Assembly (NCBI RefSeq): GCF_001708185.1
Contig: NZ_MDDN01000016.1
Location: 1 to 64,000, forward strand
Reading direction: 5' to 3'
Length of the DNA: 64,000 bases
From: Lysinibacillus xylanilyticus
GTDB lineage: Bacteria; Bacillota; Bacilli; Bacillales_A; Planococcaceae
This document shows positions 53,153 through 64,000 of this stretch, in pieces. The notes below the pieces were generated by a model. It did not search any database, was not told where the DNA came from, and saw only the letters and a program-made list of their open reading frames with translations. How positions within the stretch are numbered: position 1 is the stretch's first letter; each line of letters opens with the position of its first letter. The translations under genes and the position numbers were made by a program.

Positions 53153-54281
53153 AGATATGGACGAATGGTTCCTTTTCGTTGGCTTTCTTAATGATTAAAG
53201 CCTCTGGACCGTTCATAGAGGTAATACTTACTTCAACGTTTATGTTATCAAATTGATTGATCAGAACACCTGTTAAATATTGAGTAAAACCAGTAATTTC
53301 AGCCTTGCCGAAGAATTGGATTGGGATTTCAATCGTTAGCTTTTGAATTTTTTTGTTTTGATAGAAACCTGTTCCTATCACACTAGTATAGTTAGAAAAA
53401 TATTTATCTACATCTTGTTTGAAATTCTTAAAGTTATTGCTAACATCTCGATAGACATCCTCTGATTCATCCGTTGGGAACAGTACATACTCTTCATCAA
53501 TAGCTGTCCAATCAGCAATGTCGTTTTCTCCAGCTTTTGCTACGCCATAACTAAAATACGTTCCTGGAATAATGTCATTGCGAGCTTTCTGCTTAAACAA
53601 ACCAACTACAATCGGTACATCTTTCAATTCATCTTGAGTTCTTAGGCGGGATACAATTTCCGCAGCCATCTTCTTCCCTTGTTCAACAAGCTTCGCCTCT
53701 GGAATTGGTTCCTCATAGTACTCCCCATATTTTTCTTTTTGATAATAGTAAATAGAGTTTAAGGAAAGTCCTATCGAAATACCACCTAATTTCACTTTAT
53801 TATCATCTGTTTTTGTTAAATAATTTTGCTCAACAATATGTGATAAATAGATTGGAGCTTTCTTTGCACGTTCCTCTGCCGGCATTGAATCCGTCGTTGG
53901 AGGGTTTAATCCATTCTTCTTTTGCGAACTACGCGCCAGCCATTCAGTCACTGTGCTTTCGGCTAAATATTGCCCTTCTTGGAAGTAGAAGTCTTTTGTA
54001 TCAAACTCATTTTGAGAAAGACGCATTAAACCGGTTTCAACTTCCTTCATATCATATTTAGTATAAATATTTGAAACTACTAATCCCCTGCTAGCACTTT
54101 CTTTATAAGGAATTAGCGTTCTATAATGTGTATCATCAATGTTAAAGCTTGGAATAATCGTTGTTTCCGCTTTTTCCTGTTGCGTCTCCTGTGTAAGCTC
54201 TGTTTCCTTCTCTTCAGAAGGCACACAGCCGACTAGCATTGCAGCAGCGATAATTGCTGGAATGAGTCGAAATGACTTCAT
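53148..54281 (-). CDS. camS: CamS family sex-pheromone-precursor lipoprotein
   Basis: A 377-residue lipoprotein with lipobox LVGC (Cys near 19) followed by a charged, Glu-rich linker. The CamS domain carries YKESASRGLVVSNIYTKYDM, a block typical of this family, which is found next to ligA in Firmicutes; in Enterococcus the lipobox peptide of relatives is a sex pheromone. The physiological role here is unknown. The gene follows ligA and a dispersed repeat, and ends with a strong terminator. Confidence 0.92.
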   Translation of the reverse strand: MKSFRLIPAIIAAAMLVGCVPSEEKETELTQETQQEKAETTIIPSFNIDDTHYRTLIPYKESASRGLVVSNIYTKYDMKEVETGLMRLSQNEFDTKDFYFQEGQYLAESTVTEWLARSSQKKNGLNPPTTDSMPAEERAKKAPIYLSHIVEQNYLTKTDDNKVKLGGISIGLSLNSIYYYQKEKYGEYYEEPIPEAKLVEQGKKMAAEIVSRLRTQDELKDVPIVVGLFKQKARNDIIPGTYFSYGVAKAGENDIADWTAIDEEYVLFPTDESEDVYRDVSNNFKNFKQDVDKYFSNYTSVIGTGFYQNKKIQKLTIEIPIQFFGKAEITGFTQYLTGVLINQFDNINVEVSITSMNGPEALIIKKANEKEPFVHIY

Positions 54282-54378
54282 TATTTTAAGACTCCTTTAC
54301 TGAAATTAAATTTCTGCTCGACGAATTGTTCATACCTACCTATGGAAAGGACAATTCATCTTACTTTACTATAATATT

Positions 54379-54503
54379 GGATCATCACCATACCGTGTGA
54401 TTGATTTCCGTTCCGACTGTACGCTTTCCTAGAGTCGCCCAGTCTCCACTCCAATCAACTATACATTTTAACAAATGTCATCCACAACTTTTGGTGATGA
54501 TCC
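54379..54503. mobile_element. MITE-like element, most complete copy (125 bp)
   Basis: Terminal inverted repeats: GGATCATCACCA at the left and TTTTGGTGATGATCC at the right. The core TTGATTTCCGTTCCGACTG is present, with a TCCACTCCAATCAAC block in the right half. No ORF. This copy defines the family ends. Confidence 0.75.
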
Positions 54504-54515
54504 TGATATTTCCCA

Positions 54516-56522
<2,007 letters not shown>

Positions 56523-56536
56523 TTAAGTTCCTCCGC

Positions 56537-58789
56537 TTACGCTTTTTCAATAGGTGCAAATTGTGCCAGTAATCGTTTAATACCGATAGGCTGTGGAAAG
56601 GCGATATCTAGCTCTGTACCATCACCCTCACCTTTTACACTGACAACCATACCTGTCCCCCATTTTTTATGGATTGCCTTATCTCCGGCCTTCCAGCCAA
56701 ATTGATCTCCACCAGTTGTTTGTAAACGAGATGTCGCAGGTTGTGTTTTCTGAACCGCTCCAAGTGTACGTTTTTGATAGCCACCAGCCGAACGGTTACT
56801 AGAGGCAAACGGTACTTCAGGCTTCGCGCCACCTTTAGAGATTGATTCCGTAATATCCTCCGAAATTTCACGTAAAAAACGTGAAGCATTGTTATAACTT
56901 GAACGACCAAAAATCGTCCGACTTTGTGCACTAGTTAAATACAAACGTTCCTCTGCACGTGTTATGCCCACATAAGCGAGGCGACGTTCCTCTTCCATTT
57001 CATCCATATCGTCAAGTGAACGAGAATGCGGGAAGATATTTTCCTCCATTCCAATGATAAAGACGACTGGGAATTCTAAGCCTTTTGCAGCATGCATCGT
57101 CATTAAAATAATGTTGCCCTTCGATGTGTCCTCTTTATCAAGTGCATCAATATCTGCAATGAGAGCTAAATCTGTTAAAAAAGCAATTAAGCTCTTATCA
57201 TCACTACGTTCTTCAAATGCCTTCGTCACTGATAAAAACTCTTCAATATTTTCTAAGCGACTTTCTGCCTCAATCGTCTTCTCATTTTGAAGCATTGCAC
57301 GATAACCAGATTTTTCAATGACCTGCTCTACAATTTCAGTAACAGATAAATAGTCCTGCATTTCTGTAAAACCTTTAATCATCGCATAAAATTGCTCAGC
57401 TGAAGTAGCAGCCTTTCCTGATAGCCCCATAAACAAAAGATCATTCATTGCATCAAAAATAGAGCGATCCTGTTCAATCGCATAACGCGCCATTTTTTCA
57501 AATGAAGTGGCACCAATACTACGCTTTGGCTCATTAATAATACGTGCGAGTGATAAATCATCATCATTATTGGAAATAAGGCGCAAGTAGGCAAGTAAAT
57601 CCTTAATCTCTTTACGATCATAGAACTTAGTACCACCAACTATTTGATAAGCCATATTGGACTTAACAAGCACTTCCTCCATCACACGGGACTGAGCATT
57701 TGTACGATATAGTATCGCAAAGTCATCAAATGTACGATCTTCTTTTTGAATAAGCTGTTGGATTGTTTGTACAACGAATTGCGCTTCCTCTTGCTCGTTA
57801 TACGCTTTGTACAACACAATTTTTTCACCTTCTGCATTTTCTGTACGCAGTTCTTTTGGATAACGTGTTGTATTATTTTGAATGACGTCATTTGCCGCTT
57901 GTAGGATGCGTTTTGTTGAACGATAATTTTGCTCAAGCATAATGGCCTTAGCATTCGGATAATCCTTTTCGAATGACAGAATATTGCCAATATCTGCACC
58001 ACGCCAACGATAAATCGATTGGTCTGAATCCCCAACAACACAAATATTTTTAAATTTTTTCGCAAGTAACTGAACTAGTAAATATTGGGATTTATTCGTA
58101 TCCTGATATTCATCCACATGAATATATTGAAATTTATTTTGATAGTATTCAAGCACTTCTGGTACACGCTTGAATAATGTAATAGTTGTCATTATTAAGT
58201 CATCAAAATCGAGGGATTGATTGCGGCGTAGTCTTTTTTCATAACCTTTATAAACACGAGCAATCGTTTTTTCATAAGGATTATTTTCATTGATTTGACC
58301 TGCATAATCGTCCGCAGCTATACATTCGTTTTTTGCTGAACTAATCGCATTTAAAACCGCACGTGGTTCAAAACGCTTCGTGTCAATATTTTCATCCTTC
58401 ATAACATTTTTGACAACTGATAGCTGATCGGTAGAATCTAAAATTGAAAAGTTACGTGATATCCCAAGCTGGTCAATATTACGTCGTAAAATACGCACAC
58501 ACATCGAGTGGAATGTTGACACCCACATACTATCGCCAGTTCCGTTACCGAGAATGCCATCAATACGCTCTCGCATTTCACGTGCCGCTTTATTTGTAAA
58601 TGTGATTGCTAAAATCTTTGATGGATATACTTCTTTTTCGATTACTAAATATGCAATACGATGTGTTAATACACGTGTTTTCCCCGATCCTGCACCTGCC
58701 ATAATCAACAACGGTCCTTCAGTTGTTTTTACCGCATTTTCCTGCTCAGGGTTCATACCTGCTAATAAGTTTTTCGTTAACTGCTCCAT
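56537..58789 (-). CDS. pcrA: ATP-dependent DNA helicase PcrA
   Basis: UvrD-family 3'-5' helicase, 750 residues, needed for repair and rolling-circle replication. Walker [20 protein letters not shown] (near residue 31), [45 protein letters not shown] and [13 protein letters not shown] motifs are in order. The C-terminal tail binds RNA polymerase in Bacillus. It follows pcrB after a structured element. Confidence 0.97.
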   Translation of the reverse strand: MEQLTKNLLAGMNPEQENAVKTTEGPLLIMAGAGSGKTRVLTHRIAYLVIEKEVYPSKILAITFTNKAAREMRERIDGILGNGTGDSMWVSTFHSMCVRILRRNIDQLGISRNFSILDSTDQLSVVKNVMKDENIDTKRFEPRAVLNAISSAKNECIAADDYAGQINENNPYEKTIARVYKGYEKRLRRNQSLDFDDLIMTTITLFKRVPEVLEYYQNKFQYIHVDEYQDTNKSQYLLVQLLAKKFKNICVVGDSDQSIYRWRGADIGNILSFEKDYPNAKAIMLEQNYRSTKRILQAANDVIQNNTTRYPKELRTENAEGEKIVLYKAYNEQEEAQFVVQTIQQLIQKEDRTFDDFAILYRTNAQSRVMEEVLVKSNMAYQIVGGTKFYDRKEIKDLLAYLRLISNNDDDLSLARIINEPKRSIGATSFEKMARYAIEQDRSIFDAMNDLLFMGLSGKAATSAEQFYAMIKGFTEMQDYLSVTEIVEQVIEKSGYRAMLQNEKTIEAESRLENIEEFLSVTKAFEERSDDKSLIAFLTDLALIADIDALDKEDTSKGNIILMTMHAAKGLEFPVVFIIGMEENIFPHSRSLDDMDEMEEERRLAYVGITRAEERLYLTSAQSRTIFGRSSYNNASRFLREISEDITESISKGGAKPEVPFASSNRSAGGYQKRTLGAVQKTQPATSRLQTTGGDQFGWKAGDKAIHKKWGTGMVVSVKGEGDGTELDIAFPQPIGIKRLLAQFAPIEKA

Positions 58790-58819
58790 TTCGCACCGCC
58801 TTACAAACGTTTATTTATC

Positions 58820-58949
58820 AATTATGCCTCGGCATAATTGCGTCCGGAATCGGCTTTGTGATTGCACAAAGAACTCCTTTCCGATTCCGTGACATCCGCC
58901 GGAGGCTTAACTTCTTTCAGAAGGTGTTTGGACACCTGCTGAAAAAGTT
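58820..58949. repeat. Multi-hairpin element between pcrB and pcrA
   Basis: Four consecutive stems: AATTATGC/GCATAATT; CGGAATCGG/CCGATTCCG with an inner CTTTGTG/CACAAAG; and CTTTCAGAAGGTGT/ACACCTGCTGAAAAAG. It lies in the gap between two genes of one operon, so would be part of that message. It looks like a dispersed repetitive element; no function is claimed. Confidence 0.55.
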
Positions 58950-58952
58950 AAA

Positions 58953-59642
58953 TTATATATTATTTTTTACAGCCTTAACAGTCGCAAGTGCAGCTTTTAA
59001 ATCTTCATAAATAATATTCCCCACTACTACAGTATCAGCATATTTTGCCATTTCAGATGCTTGCTTAGTAGATGTAATACCGCCACCATAAAACAGTCTC
59101 GTATTTTTCAGTTCGTTTTTCACAGCACTTACAACCTCAATATCGCCATAAGTACCGCTATACTCTACATAAAACACAGGCAATCTAAAGAAATTTTCAG
59201 CCATCCGTGCATAGGCGACAACATCATCAATTGATAAATCCGTTTTCGCATTCGTTACTTCTGCTACTTTACAGGCCGGGTTTAAAATACAATACCCTTC
59301 AGCTACTAATTCATCCCACACCATAATATCTCCATATTCCTTAATGGCTTCATGGTGTAAATTTTTTATCCACTTTGGATCATCACTATTTAACACTGTC
59401 GGAATGAAATAATAATCATAACCTGGTGTTACAGAATCAATTGTAGAAATTTCAAGTGCAATTGGTACTTCAAAGCGTCGTACACGGACAAGCAAATCTA
59501 ATACGCCGTCTAATGTTACACCATCTGTTCCACCAACTAAAATGACATCTGTACCTGATTCACAAATTCTTTCTAGTGCCTCATCTGAAATATCTTTCGC
59601 TGGGTCTAGCTTGAACACATGTCTCCATTCTAAATAATCCAT
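58953..59642 (-). CDS. pcrB: Heptaprenylglyceryl phosphate synthase PcrB
   Basis: TIM-barrel prenyltransferase, 229 residues, joining heptaprenyl diphosphate and glycerol-1-phosphate in Bacillales. Seen: [38 protein letters not shown] and [13 protein letters not shown] with a C-terminal phosphate-binding [11 protein letters not shown]. In Bacillus pcrB precedes pcrA and ligA, as here. Confidence 0.95.
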   Translation of the reverse strand: MDYLEWRHVFKLDPAKDISDEALERICESGTDVILVGGTDGVTLDGVLDLLVRVRRFEVPIALEISTIDSVTPGYDYYFIPTVLNSDDPKWIKNLHHEAIKEYGDIMVWDELVAEGYCILNPACKVAEVTNAKTDLSIDDVVAYARMAENFFRLPVFYVEYSGTYGDIEVVSAVKNELKNTRLFYGGGITSTKQASEMAKYADTVVVGNIIYEDLKAALATVKAVKNNI

Positions 59643-59707
59643 CTATTTTACCACCTATCATTTTCTATCTATTCGTTTACAAGTATAGCTTATGACTGTC
59701 GACAAAA

Positions 59708-59750
59708 AAATGAAAAAGACTGAGCAGAACCTCTACCCAGCCTCTTTACC
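59708..59750 (-). terminator. Terminator after yerC
   Basis: AGGCTGGG and CTCAGTCT pair with two G-U pairs around an 11-base loop, followed on the minus strand by TTTTTC. Confidence 0.6.
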
Positions 59751-59752
59751 TA

Positions 59753-60073
59753 CTATTCTTTTGGTGCTTGAAACGGCTTCTCATCTGGATACAAACGACC
59801 TAGCATTTCATCATATGTGTCATTCCCATAATCAAAGCAACGACGTACACGTGAAATAGTCGCTGTACTTGCGCCTGTTTCCTTTTTAATGGATTCGTAG
59901 GTTTTCTTTAAACGTAGTAAATGCGCAACCTCAAAGCGTTGTGCCAGCGATTGAATTTCACTAATCGTACATAAATCATCAAAAAATTTATAGCATTCTT
60001 CGATGTCTTTTAGCTCCAACACTGCTTTAAATAATTGATCTGTTTGATGCCCTCGAATTTTTTCGATTTGCAT
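59753..60073 (-). CDS. yerC: TrpR-like regulator YerC/YecD
   Basis: A 106-residue DNA-binding protein of the YerC/YecD family with a TrpR-type helix-turn-helix: EIQSLAQRFEVAHLLRLKKT then KKETGASTATISRVRRCF. The target is unknown; in Bacillus it lies between yerB and pcrB, as here. It is preceded by yerB with a 15-bp gap. Confidence 0.93.
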   Translation of the reverse strand: MQIEKIRGHQTDQLFKAVLELKDIEECYKFFDDLCTISEIQSLAQRFEVAHLLRLKKTYESIKKETGASTATISRVRRCFDYGNDTYDEMLGRLYPDEKPFQAPKE

Positions 60074-60088
60074 GCAATTTTCCTCCCT

Positions 60089-61168
60089 TTAAGGCTGCGT
60101 TTTCACCATTGCTTGTAACCCTGGTGAAGATGGTACGAAATGCACCCAAGACTTCCCTGGTACTAGCTTTACAAGCTCCCCAGACTCTTCTACAGCCATC
60201 GGTATTCCATCAATATTAGACCATTTGACTTCTCTCATATAGCCATTTTGAAATACATACGCATTTCCACCAGAAGTTAAATCAATTTCTTGGCGTCCCT
60301 CATTATCAATCGTTTGATGTTGCATTTCAAAAAATAGAACATTTGCCAATGATAATGTTTCGCCTGATAACATATCCTTTGTGTCAACGCCAGCCGATTG
60401 TCGTCCATAACGATTACTTTCATGATCATATACATATGAATTATGGAAATACTCACTATTTCCGTAGTAAATGTCAATTTGACTTGTTTCATTGCCTATT
60501 TTACCACGTTCATCGGGTTCATAAAAAGCCTGACTTACTTTTTCACGGTAAATCATTGAAGCGTCCACTTTTTCAGCTCCATTTAATATATTTTCAGACG
60601 TAATATACGAGTTGTGTGGAGCAACACGATCTTTTGAACGTTTAAAAAGTGTACCATCATAATCCATACCATTTATATTGTCGACTACATTATTACTAAG
60701 CAAAGATTTTGCCTCTGGGCTGTAGCCATGAGCTACATAAAATGCATCGTAGCCTTTTGCAAGATCAACAAAATAAGAGCGAGCACTGCGAACAGGCCCT
60801 ATATTTTCTGGCAGTTCACTTTGATAGACTGCTAAAAGACGAGTGACATTGCCTTCTGCTAACATTTCGTAAATAATATCTGCTGCACCTATACCTGATT
60901 GCGGACGTGCTGCTGGATGATTATTAATAGTAACAATAATTGGGCGTTGTGTGATTTCTTCCTTAACAGCCTCACCTGTCAATGGAGCAAAATTCGTCTC
61001 TTCATTTATAGTCTCTTCAACAGCTGGTTCTTCATCAGCCTTTTTCGTATCGTCTTCTTTCACTTCCGACGAATCCTTTGAACATCCCCCTATCAACAAG
61101 GTACTAAAGGCCACGGCTATAAATAGTTTTTTTGATTTGAACACATGTATTACTCTCCTTTTATCCAT
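60089..61168 (-). CDS. yerB: Lipoprotein YerB (DUF3048)
   Basis: A 359-residue lipoprotein with a short basic start, a hydrophobic segment and lipobox LIGGC (Cys near residue 29), then an acidic linker. The DUF3048 domain has RPIIVTINNHPAARPQSGI, IIYEMLAEGNVTRLLAVYQS and IGPVRSARSYFVDLAKGYDA. Function unknown. It sits between yerA and yerC. Confidence 0.92.
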   Translation of the reverse strand: MDKRRVIHVFKSKKLFIAVAFSTLLIGGCSKDSSEVKEDDTKKADEEPAVEETINEETNFAPLTGEAVKEEITQRPIIVTINNHPAARPQSGIGAADIIYEMLAEGNVTRLLAVYQSELPENIGPVRSARSYFVDLAKGYDAFYVAHGYSPEAKSLLSNNVVDNINGMDYDGTLFKRSKDRVAPHNSYITSENILNGAEKVDASMIYREKVSQAFYEPDERGKIGNETSQIDIYYGNSEYFHNSYVYDHESNRYGRQSAGVDTKDMLSGETLSLANVLFFEMQHQTIDNEGRQEIDLTSGGNAYVFQNGYMREVKWSNIDGIPMAVEESGELVKLVPGKSWVHFVPSSPGLQAMVKTQP

Positions 61169-61192
61169 TGAAACGCTATAGTGAAACTTTCA

Positions 61193-62914
61193 CTAGCGCA
61201 TAACTGCTGGTAATAATAACTTATTCTTCATAACATCAAAAATCCCTTTTGGTGTTATACGGATATATGGTAAATGAGTAGATTGTAAAAACACTAAAGA
61301 ATAAATGGCGTCTCCTAAGTGGTAACCGCGTTCTGCCAATGCTTGTTTTAAGTTCTTCTCTTTTTCTGTTAACTCCTTAACATCGCCATCATATAAAAAA
61401 CCGCCAATAGTCAATGGTATAGCAGAAACTACTTCTCCTTTTTCAACAAGTACGATACCACCACGCATTGCCTTCATCTCTTCAAAGGCTTTGATCATAT
61501 CTTCTTTATTTTTTCCGATAAGTAAAATGTCCCCTGTATACGAATAAGATGAGGCAAAGCCTTGAACACTAGTAGCAAAGCCTTTAATCATCGTGTTAAC
61601 ATGCCAATTACCTTCTCTATTGATGAGCATTAAATAGCATTCATCATGATTTGCTAGCTGCCCTTCTCTAGTAATTAACGAGTTATATGGTTTCGTAATA
61701 ACATCATTGATTAGCTCAATTCCAAACGGCATCGAGAATTGAAAATCATGTGACGTTAATGAAAAATCTAAATTAAATTCAGGTAACGCTGAATAATCAA
61801 TTGCCGCAAGCCTTTGCACTTGCTCTCCATCGCGCTTTAACCAAACTCCTTTTGATAGTACGCTTTCAGGAACTGGATGCCATTCATCTTGTAAAATGTT
61901 GAGTGAAGCAAATCGACCAGTTGCGATAAAGCCATGTAGGTTGGACATATTATAATAGCAAGCCACATTATAGGATGCCATTTGGTAGGCATCTATTGGT
62001 GCTACACCTGCATCTAAGGCTACCTGAATACATTTATCCATCACACCATCCTCATGGAATGACGGTGGTGAGCCATCTGTTGTCATCATTAAATGGTCAA
62101 AAATAGGTAGCTCTTTTTCAACGATTCCCTTCAATAAATTTGGTAAATCTGGGCGAATGGAAGAATGACGCAATGTCACAGCATATCCTTGCATAATACG
62201 TCGTTCCACTTCTTCCACTGTCATAGCTTCATGATCACCATCTGCACCAAGTAGCTTCATACGTGCTAAAGTTCGTTCTGATGCTCCTGGGAAGTGCCCT
62301 TCTATTTTTTTCCCATAGCCCTTAGCCATTTGCATACGATATAGCATTTGGTCATCACCATGTAACAACCTTGGCCAGCCTGTTAATTCGCCACCAAGTA
62401 AAACATCATCTCGCTCTAACCATTCTAAAATGGATGTATTAGAGAAAATTTCTTCCTCTTGTTCCATTTCAGTTTGTGAATCAAAACGTGTCCACCAATA
62501 AAATGAAAATGGTAGCTTTTTCAAATCATTCAGTATTGAAAACGCTTTCTTATTTTCTAAAGATAAAACGAAGCTTAAATTATCAGAAATAAAAGTTGTA
62601 GTTCCGAGCTGTCCACAAAAATCAGCAAAAGATTGTGGATGATATAATTGGAACGGATGAACATGTGGTTCAATATATCCTGGTACGATTATTTTATTCG
62701 TACAATCGACCACTTCTGTCCCTTCTAATAACGGAGGCATTCTATCACCAGCATAGACAATACGGTCTCCTAAAATCCAAATGTTCCCTACTATCCATTT
62801 TTTGAGCATGCTATGTAAATAACGTGCATTTTTTAAAACAATATCCGGTGCTTTTTTGCCATCAATAACAGCTAATTGTTGGCGTAATTCTGTTATTTTC
62901 CATACTGGATCCAT
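61193..62914 (-). CDS. yerA: Adenine deaminase-like YerA
   Basis: Amidohydrolase of 573 residues resembling adenine deaminase. Metal-site motifs EPHVHPFQLYHP (near residue 97), GHFPGASE, LRHSSIRPDL and MTTDGSPPSF are present. The family forms hypoxanthine from adenine, but YerA-type proteins are more divergent. The C-terminal part resembles that of adenine deaminases. Located next to purD, a purine context. Confidence 0.9.
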   Translation of the reverse strand: MDPVWKITELRQQLAVIDGKKAPDIVLKNARYLHSMLKKWIVGNIWILGDRIVYAGDRMPPLLEGTEVVDCTNKIIVPGYIEPHVHPFQLYHPQSFADFCGQLGTTTFISDNLSFVLSLENKKAFSILNDLKKLPFSFYWWTRFDSQTEMEQEEEIFSNTSILEWLERDDVLLGGELTGWPRLLHGDDQMLYRMQMAKGYGKKIEGHFPGASERTLARMKLLGADGDHEAMTVEEVERRIMQGYAVTLRHSSIRPDLPNLLKGIVEKELPIFDHLMMTTDGSPPSFHEDGVMDKCIQVALDAGVAPIDAYQMASYNVACYYNMSNLHGFIATGRFASLNILQDEWHPVPESVLSKGVWLKRDGEQVQRLAAIDYSALPEFNLDFSLTSHDFQFSMPFGIELINDVITKPYNSLITREGQLANHDECYLMLINREGNWHVNTMIKGFATSVQGFASSYSYTGDILLIGKNKEDMIKAFEEMKAMRGGIVLVEKGEVVSAIPLTIGGFLYDGDVKELTEKEKNLKQALAERGYHLGDAIYSLVFLQSTHLPYIRITPKGIFDVMKNKLLLPAVMR

Positions 62915-63110
62915 TCTATTCGCTCCTTCCTAAATTACGTAAAATTTCATTGTGTAAATTCAACTTGAAATCACATACTACTACTGCATAAACGCTTTTT
63001 TCCGTAAAAATAGTCCTTTATGCAATCATCTTGTTTCAATCGTAACACAGCACTTTCATAAAGCAAAGTGCCCCCGCTTTATTTTTTCCACAATGACTAA
63101 AGGAGGAAAT

Positions 63111-63563
63111 ATGATAATGCAACAAGCTAACTTAAGTGAAAAAAATGCCTTCTGTCGCTTTGCCATGGGTACAAGTATGACGGCATATGGGATCGCTAAG
63201 GTCTCAAGAAATCCTGATTGTACGAAAGGTCGATTAATGATTGCATTAGGTGCCATGAAAATGGCTGAGGGTATCTTCAAATATTGCCCAACTAAAGCTT
63301 TACTGAGTTCTTGTATGGAGAATTCTATGAGCAACAGCAATAACAATAGCACCGGCAACTCTTCTATGCAAAGTATGTTCAGCGGCCAAAATTCTATGTC
63401 ATCTGAACAAATCGATAAACTCATGAAGGATTTCTCCTCTGCTATATCTGGAAATACGTCAGCATCAACTGCTACTACTGCAAAGCAATCTGACGCCAGC
63501 ACTTCAACTCAAAATTCCTCAGTCAATAAAAATTCTACAAATAAAGCACAAAATCCTTCTTAG
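63111..63563 (+). CDS. DUF2892/YgaP-like membrane protein with Ser/Asn-rich tail
   Basis: About 150 residues. The N-terminal part (NLSEKNAFCRFAMGTSMTAY ... RLMIALGAMKMAEGIFKYCP) has the R-x-x-x-G, G-A and G-x-x-x-x-CP pattern of DUF2892 (YgaP-type inner-membrane protein). The rest is a low-complexity Ser/Asn/Thr tail of about 80 residues. AGGAGG lies four nt before the chosen ATG; another ATG follows two codons later. Divergent from yerA. Confidence 0.65.
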   Translation: MIMQQANLSEKNAFCRFAMGTSMTAYGIAKVSRNPDCTKGRLMIALGAMKMAEGIFKYCPTKALLSSCMENSMSNSNNNSTGNSSMQSMFSGQNSMSSEQIDKLMKDFSSAISGNTSASTATTAKQSDASTSTQNSSVNKNSTNKAQNPS

Positions 63564-63568
63564 TCAAA

Positions 63569-63604
63569 GGAGCCGTCTCAACTGTATTGTTGAGACGGCT
63601 TTCA
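63569..63604 (+). terminator. Terminator after the DUF2892-like gene
   Basis: AGCCGTCTCAAC and GTTGAGACGGCT pair around a six-base loop, followed by TTTC. Confidence 0.75.
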
Positions 63605-63667
63605 CCCTTTTAAATCATACGTTTGAAAACGATAAGAAGTTTCACCGTATGATTAAAATATTTAATT

Positions 63668-63860
63668 TAGTGACCATCACCATAGCGAGGGGTTGATTTC
63701 CGTTCCAGCTGGGCGCTTTCCTGGGGGCGTTCGATGAGCCGCTTCGCTTCGCTGCAGGGTCTCATCTGAAACGCTGATCCCCAAGGAGTCGCCCAGCCTC
63801 CACTCCAATCAACTTATACATAGCAAATGTTTTAACAAATGTCGTCTCCAAACTTTTGTT
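63668..63860. mobile_element. MITE-like element, long copy
   Basis: Left part CCATCACCATAGCGAGG and TTGATTTCCGTTCCAGCTG, then a GATGAGCCGCTTCGC / CTCATC internal pair. The right half shares TCCACTCCAATCAAC with the copy at 54.4 kb. The right terminal repeat is poorly preserved (AACTTTTGTTACAC). Confidence 0.6.
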
Positions 63861-63869
63861 ACACAACTA

Positions 63870-64000
63870 CTATTTAAAAGTGCGCCAGCCAATATCTTTA
63901 CGGAAGAAGAAATTGTCCCATTTTTCTGTTGCAATGCCTGCGTAAACTTTTTCTTGTGCTTCTTTTAAAGTAGATGCTTTTGCTCCAACTAATAAAACTC
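63870..64000 (-). CDS. purD: Phosphoribosylamine-glycine ligase, 3' end
   Basis: Only the last 43 codons lie in the window. The segment reads VLLVGAKASTLKEAQEKVYA then EKWDNFFFRKDIGWRTFK, matching the C-terminus of PurD (GAR synthetase, second step of IMP synthesis) with its typical F-x-R-x-D-I-G-W-R ending. Frame and stop are intact. In Bacillus purD precedes yerA, as here. Confidence 0.85.
   Translation of the reverse strand, partial: VLLVGAKASTLKEAQEKVYAGIATEKWDNFFFRKDIGWRTFK

Noticed and set aside
52525-53198. FYPS- and DRTIE-type repeat proteins on both strands of the camS-gatC array
   Set aside because: Same explanation: all are by-products of a 21-nt period. No start signal is seen.

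Overview
The window reads as chromosomal DNA of a low-GC, endospore-forming member of the Bacillaceae, most likely Lysinibacillus or a close relative. Sporulation genes are frequent (spoVR, yhbH, prkA, lytH-like, an alpha/beta SASP). The core order purD - yerA - yerB - yerC - pcrB - pcrA - ligA - camS - gatCAB - dgkB - rlmCD is the Bacillus arrangement. An ATP-grasp ligase coupled to an aspartate racemase fits the L-Lys-D-Asp (A4alpha) peptidoglycan that characterises Lysinibacillus. The genus call is inference; no rRNA is present. I saw no tRNA, rRNA, CRISPR array, intact IS or prophage.

Layout. 0-4.5 kb: sbcDC nuclease operon with a perfect 46-bp palindrome beyond sbcC. 5-13.5 kb: secreted GDSL hydrolase, M29 aminopeptidase with a DEAD-box helicase, the D-aspartate ligase/racemase pair, a C39-type lipoprotein and an acyl-CoA ligase. 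13.8-17 kb: phosphoesterase, a run of five very small genes (including an unlisted 58-codon Cys-rich protein) and the L,D-transpeptidase ykuD. 17.3-21.5 kb: an RNase J paralogue, an orphan HsdS-like protein, an XRE regulator and a radical SAM/SPASM enzyme. 21.8-29.1 kb: spoVR, yhbH, prkA (apparently started at ATC), a homospermidine-synthase-like enzyme and lytH. 29.4-33.6 kb: a chemoreceptor, small proteins and a SASP.

33.7-38.4 kb is an accessory, AT-rich island. It holds five intact small genes that look like orphan immunity genes, with decayed gene fragments between them. Two fragments appear to be related toxin C-termini, each directly upstream of an immunity-like gene. 38.4-42.1 kb: dus, flanked by two fragments of an rRNA methyltransferase C-terminus, then a three-gene STAS-like/GNAT/MCP operon. 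42.7-49 kb: rlmCD, a cytochrome bd operon bracketed by two unlisted small membrane proteins (a 40-aa CydS and a 31-aa ORF), dgkB and a thioredoxin-like protein. 49-64 kb: gatCAB, camS, ligA-pcrA-pcrB, yerC-yerB-yerA, a DUF2892 protein and the end of purD.

Two dispersed intergenic repeat classes stand out. One is a MITE-like element with inverted ends in the roughly 125-bp form, seen in about nine full or partial copies. The other is a set of arrays with a strict or near-strict 21-nt period at five loci. Four of these lie 100-230 nt upstream of a gene (sbcD, rnj, rlmCD, gatC), with similar cores in the same orientation relative to that gene.
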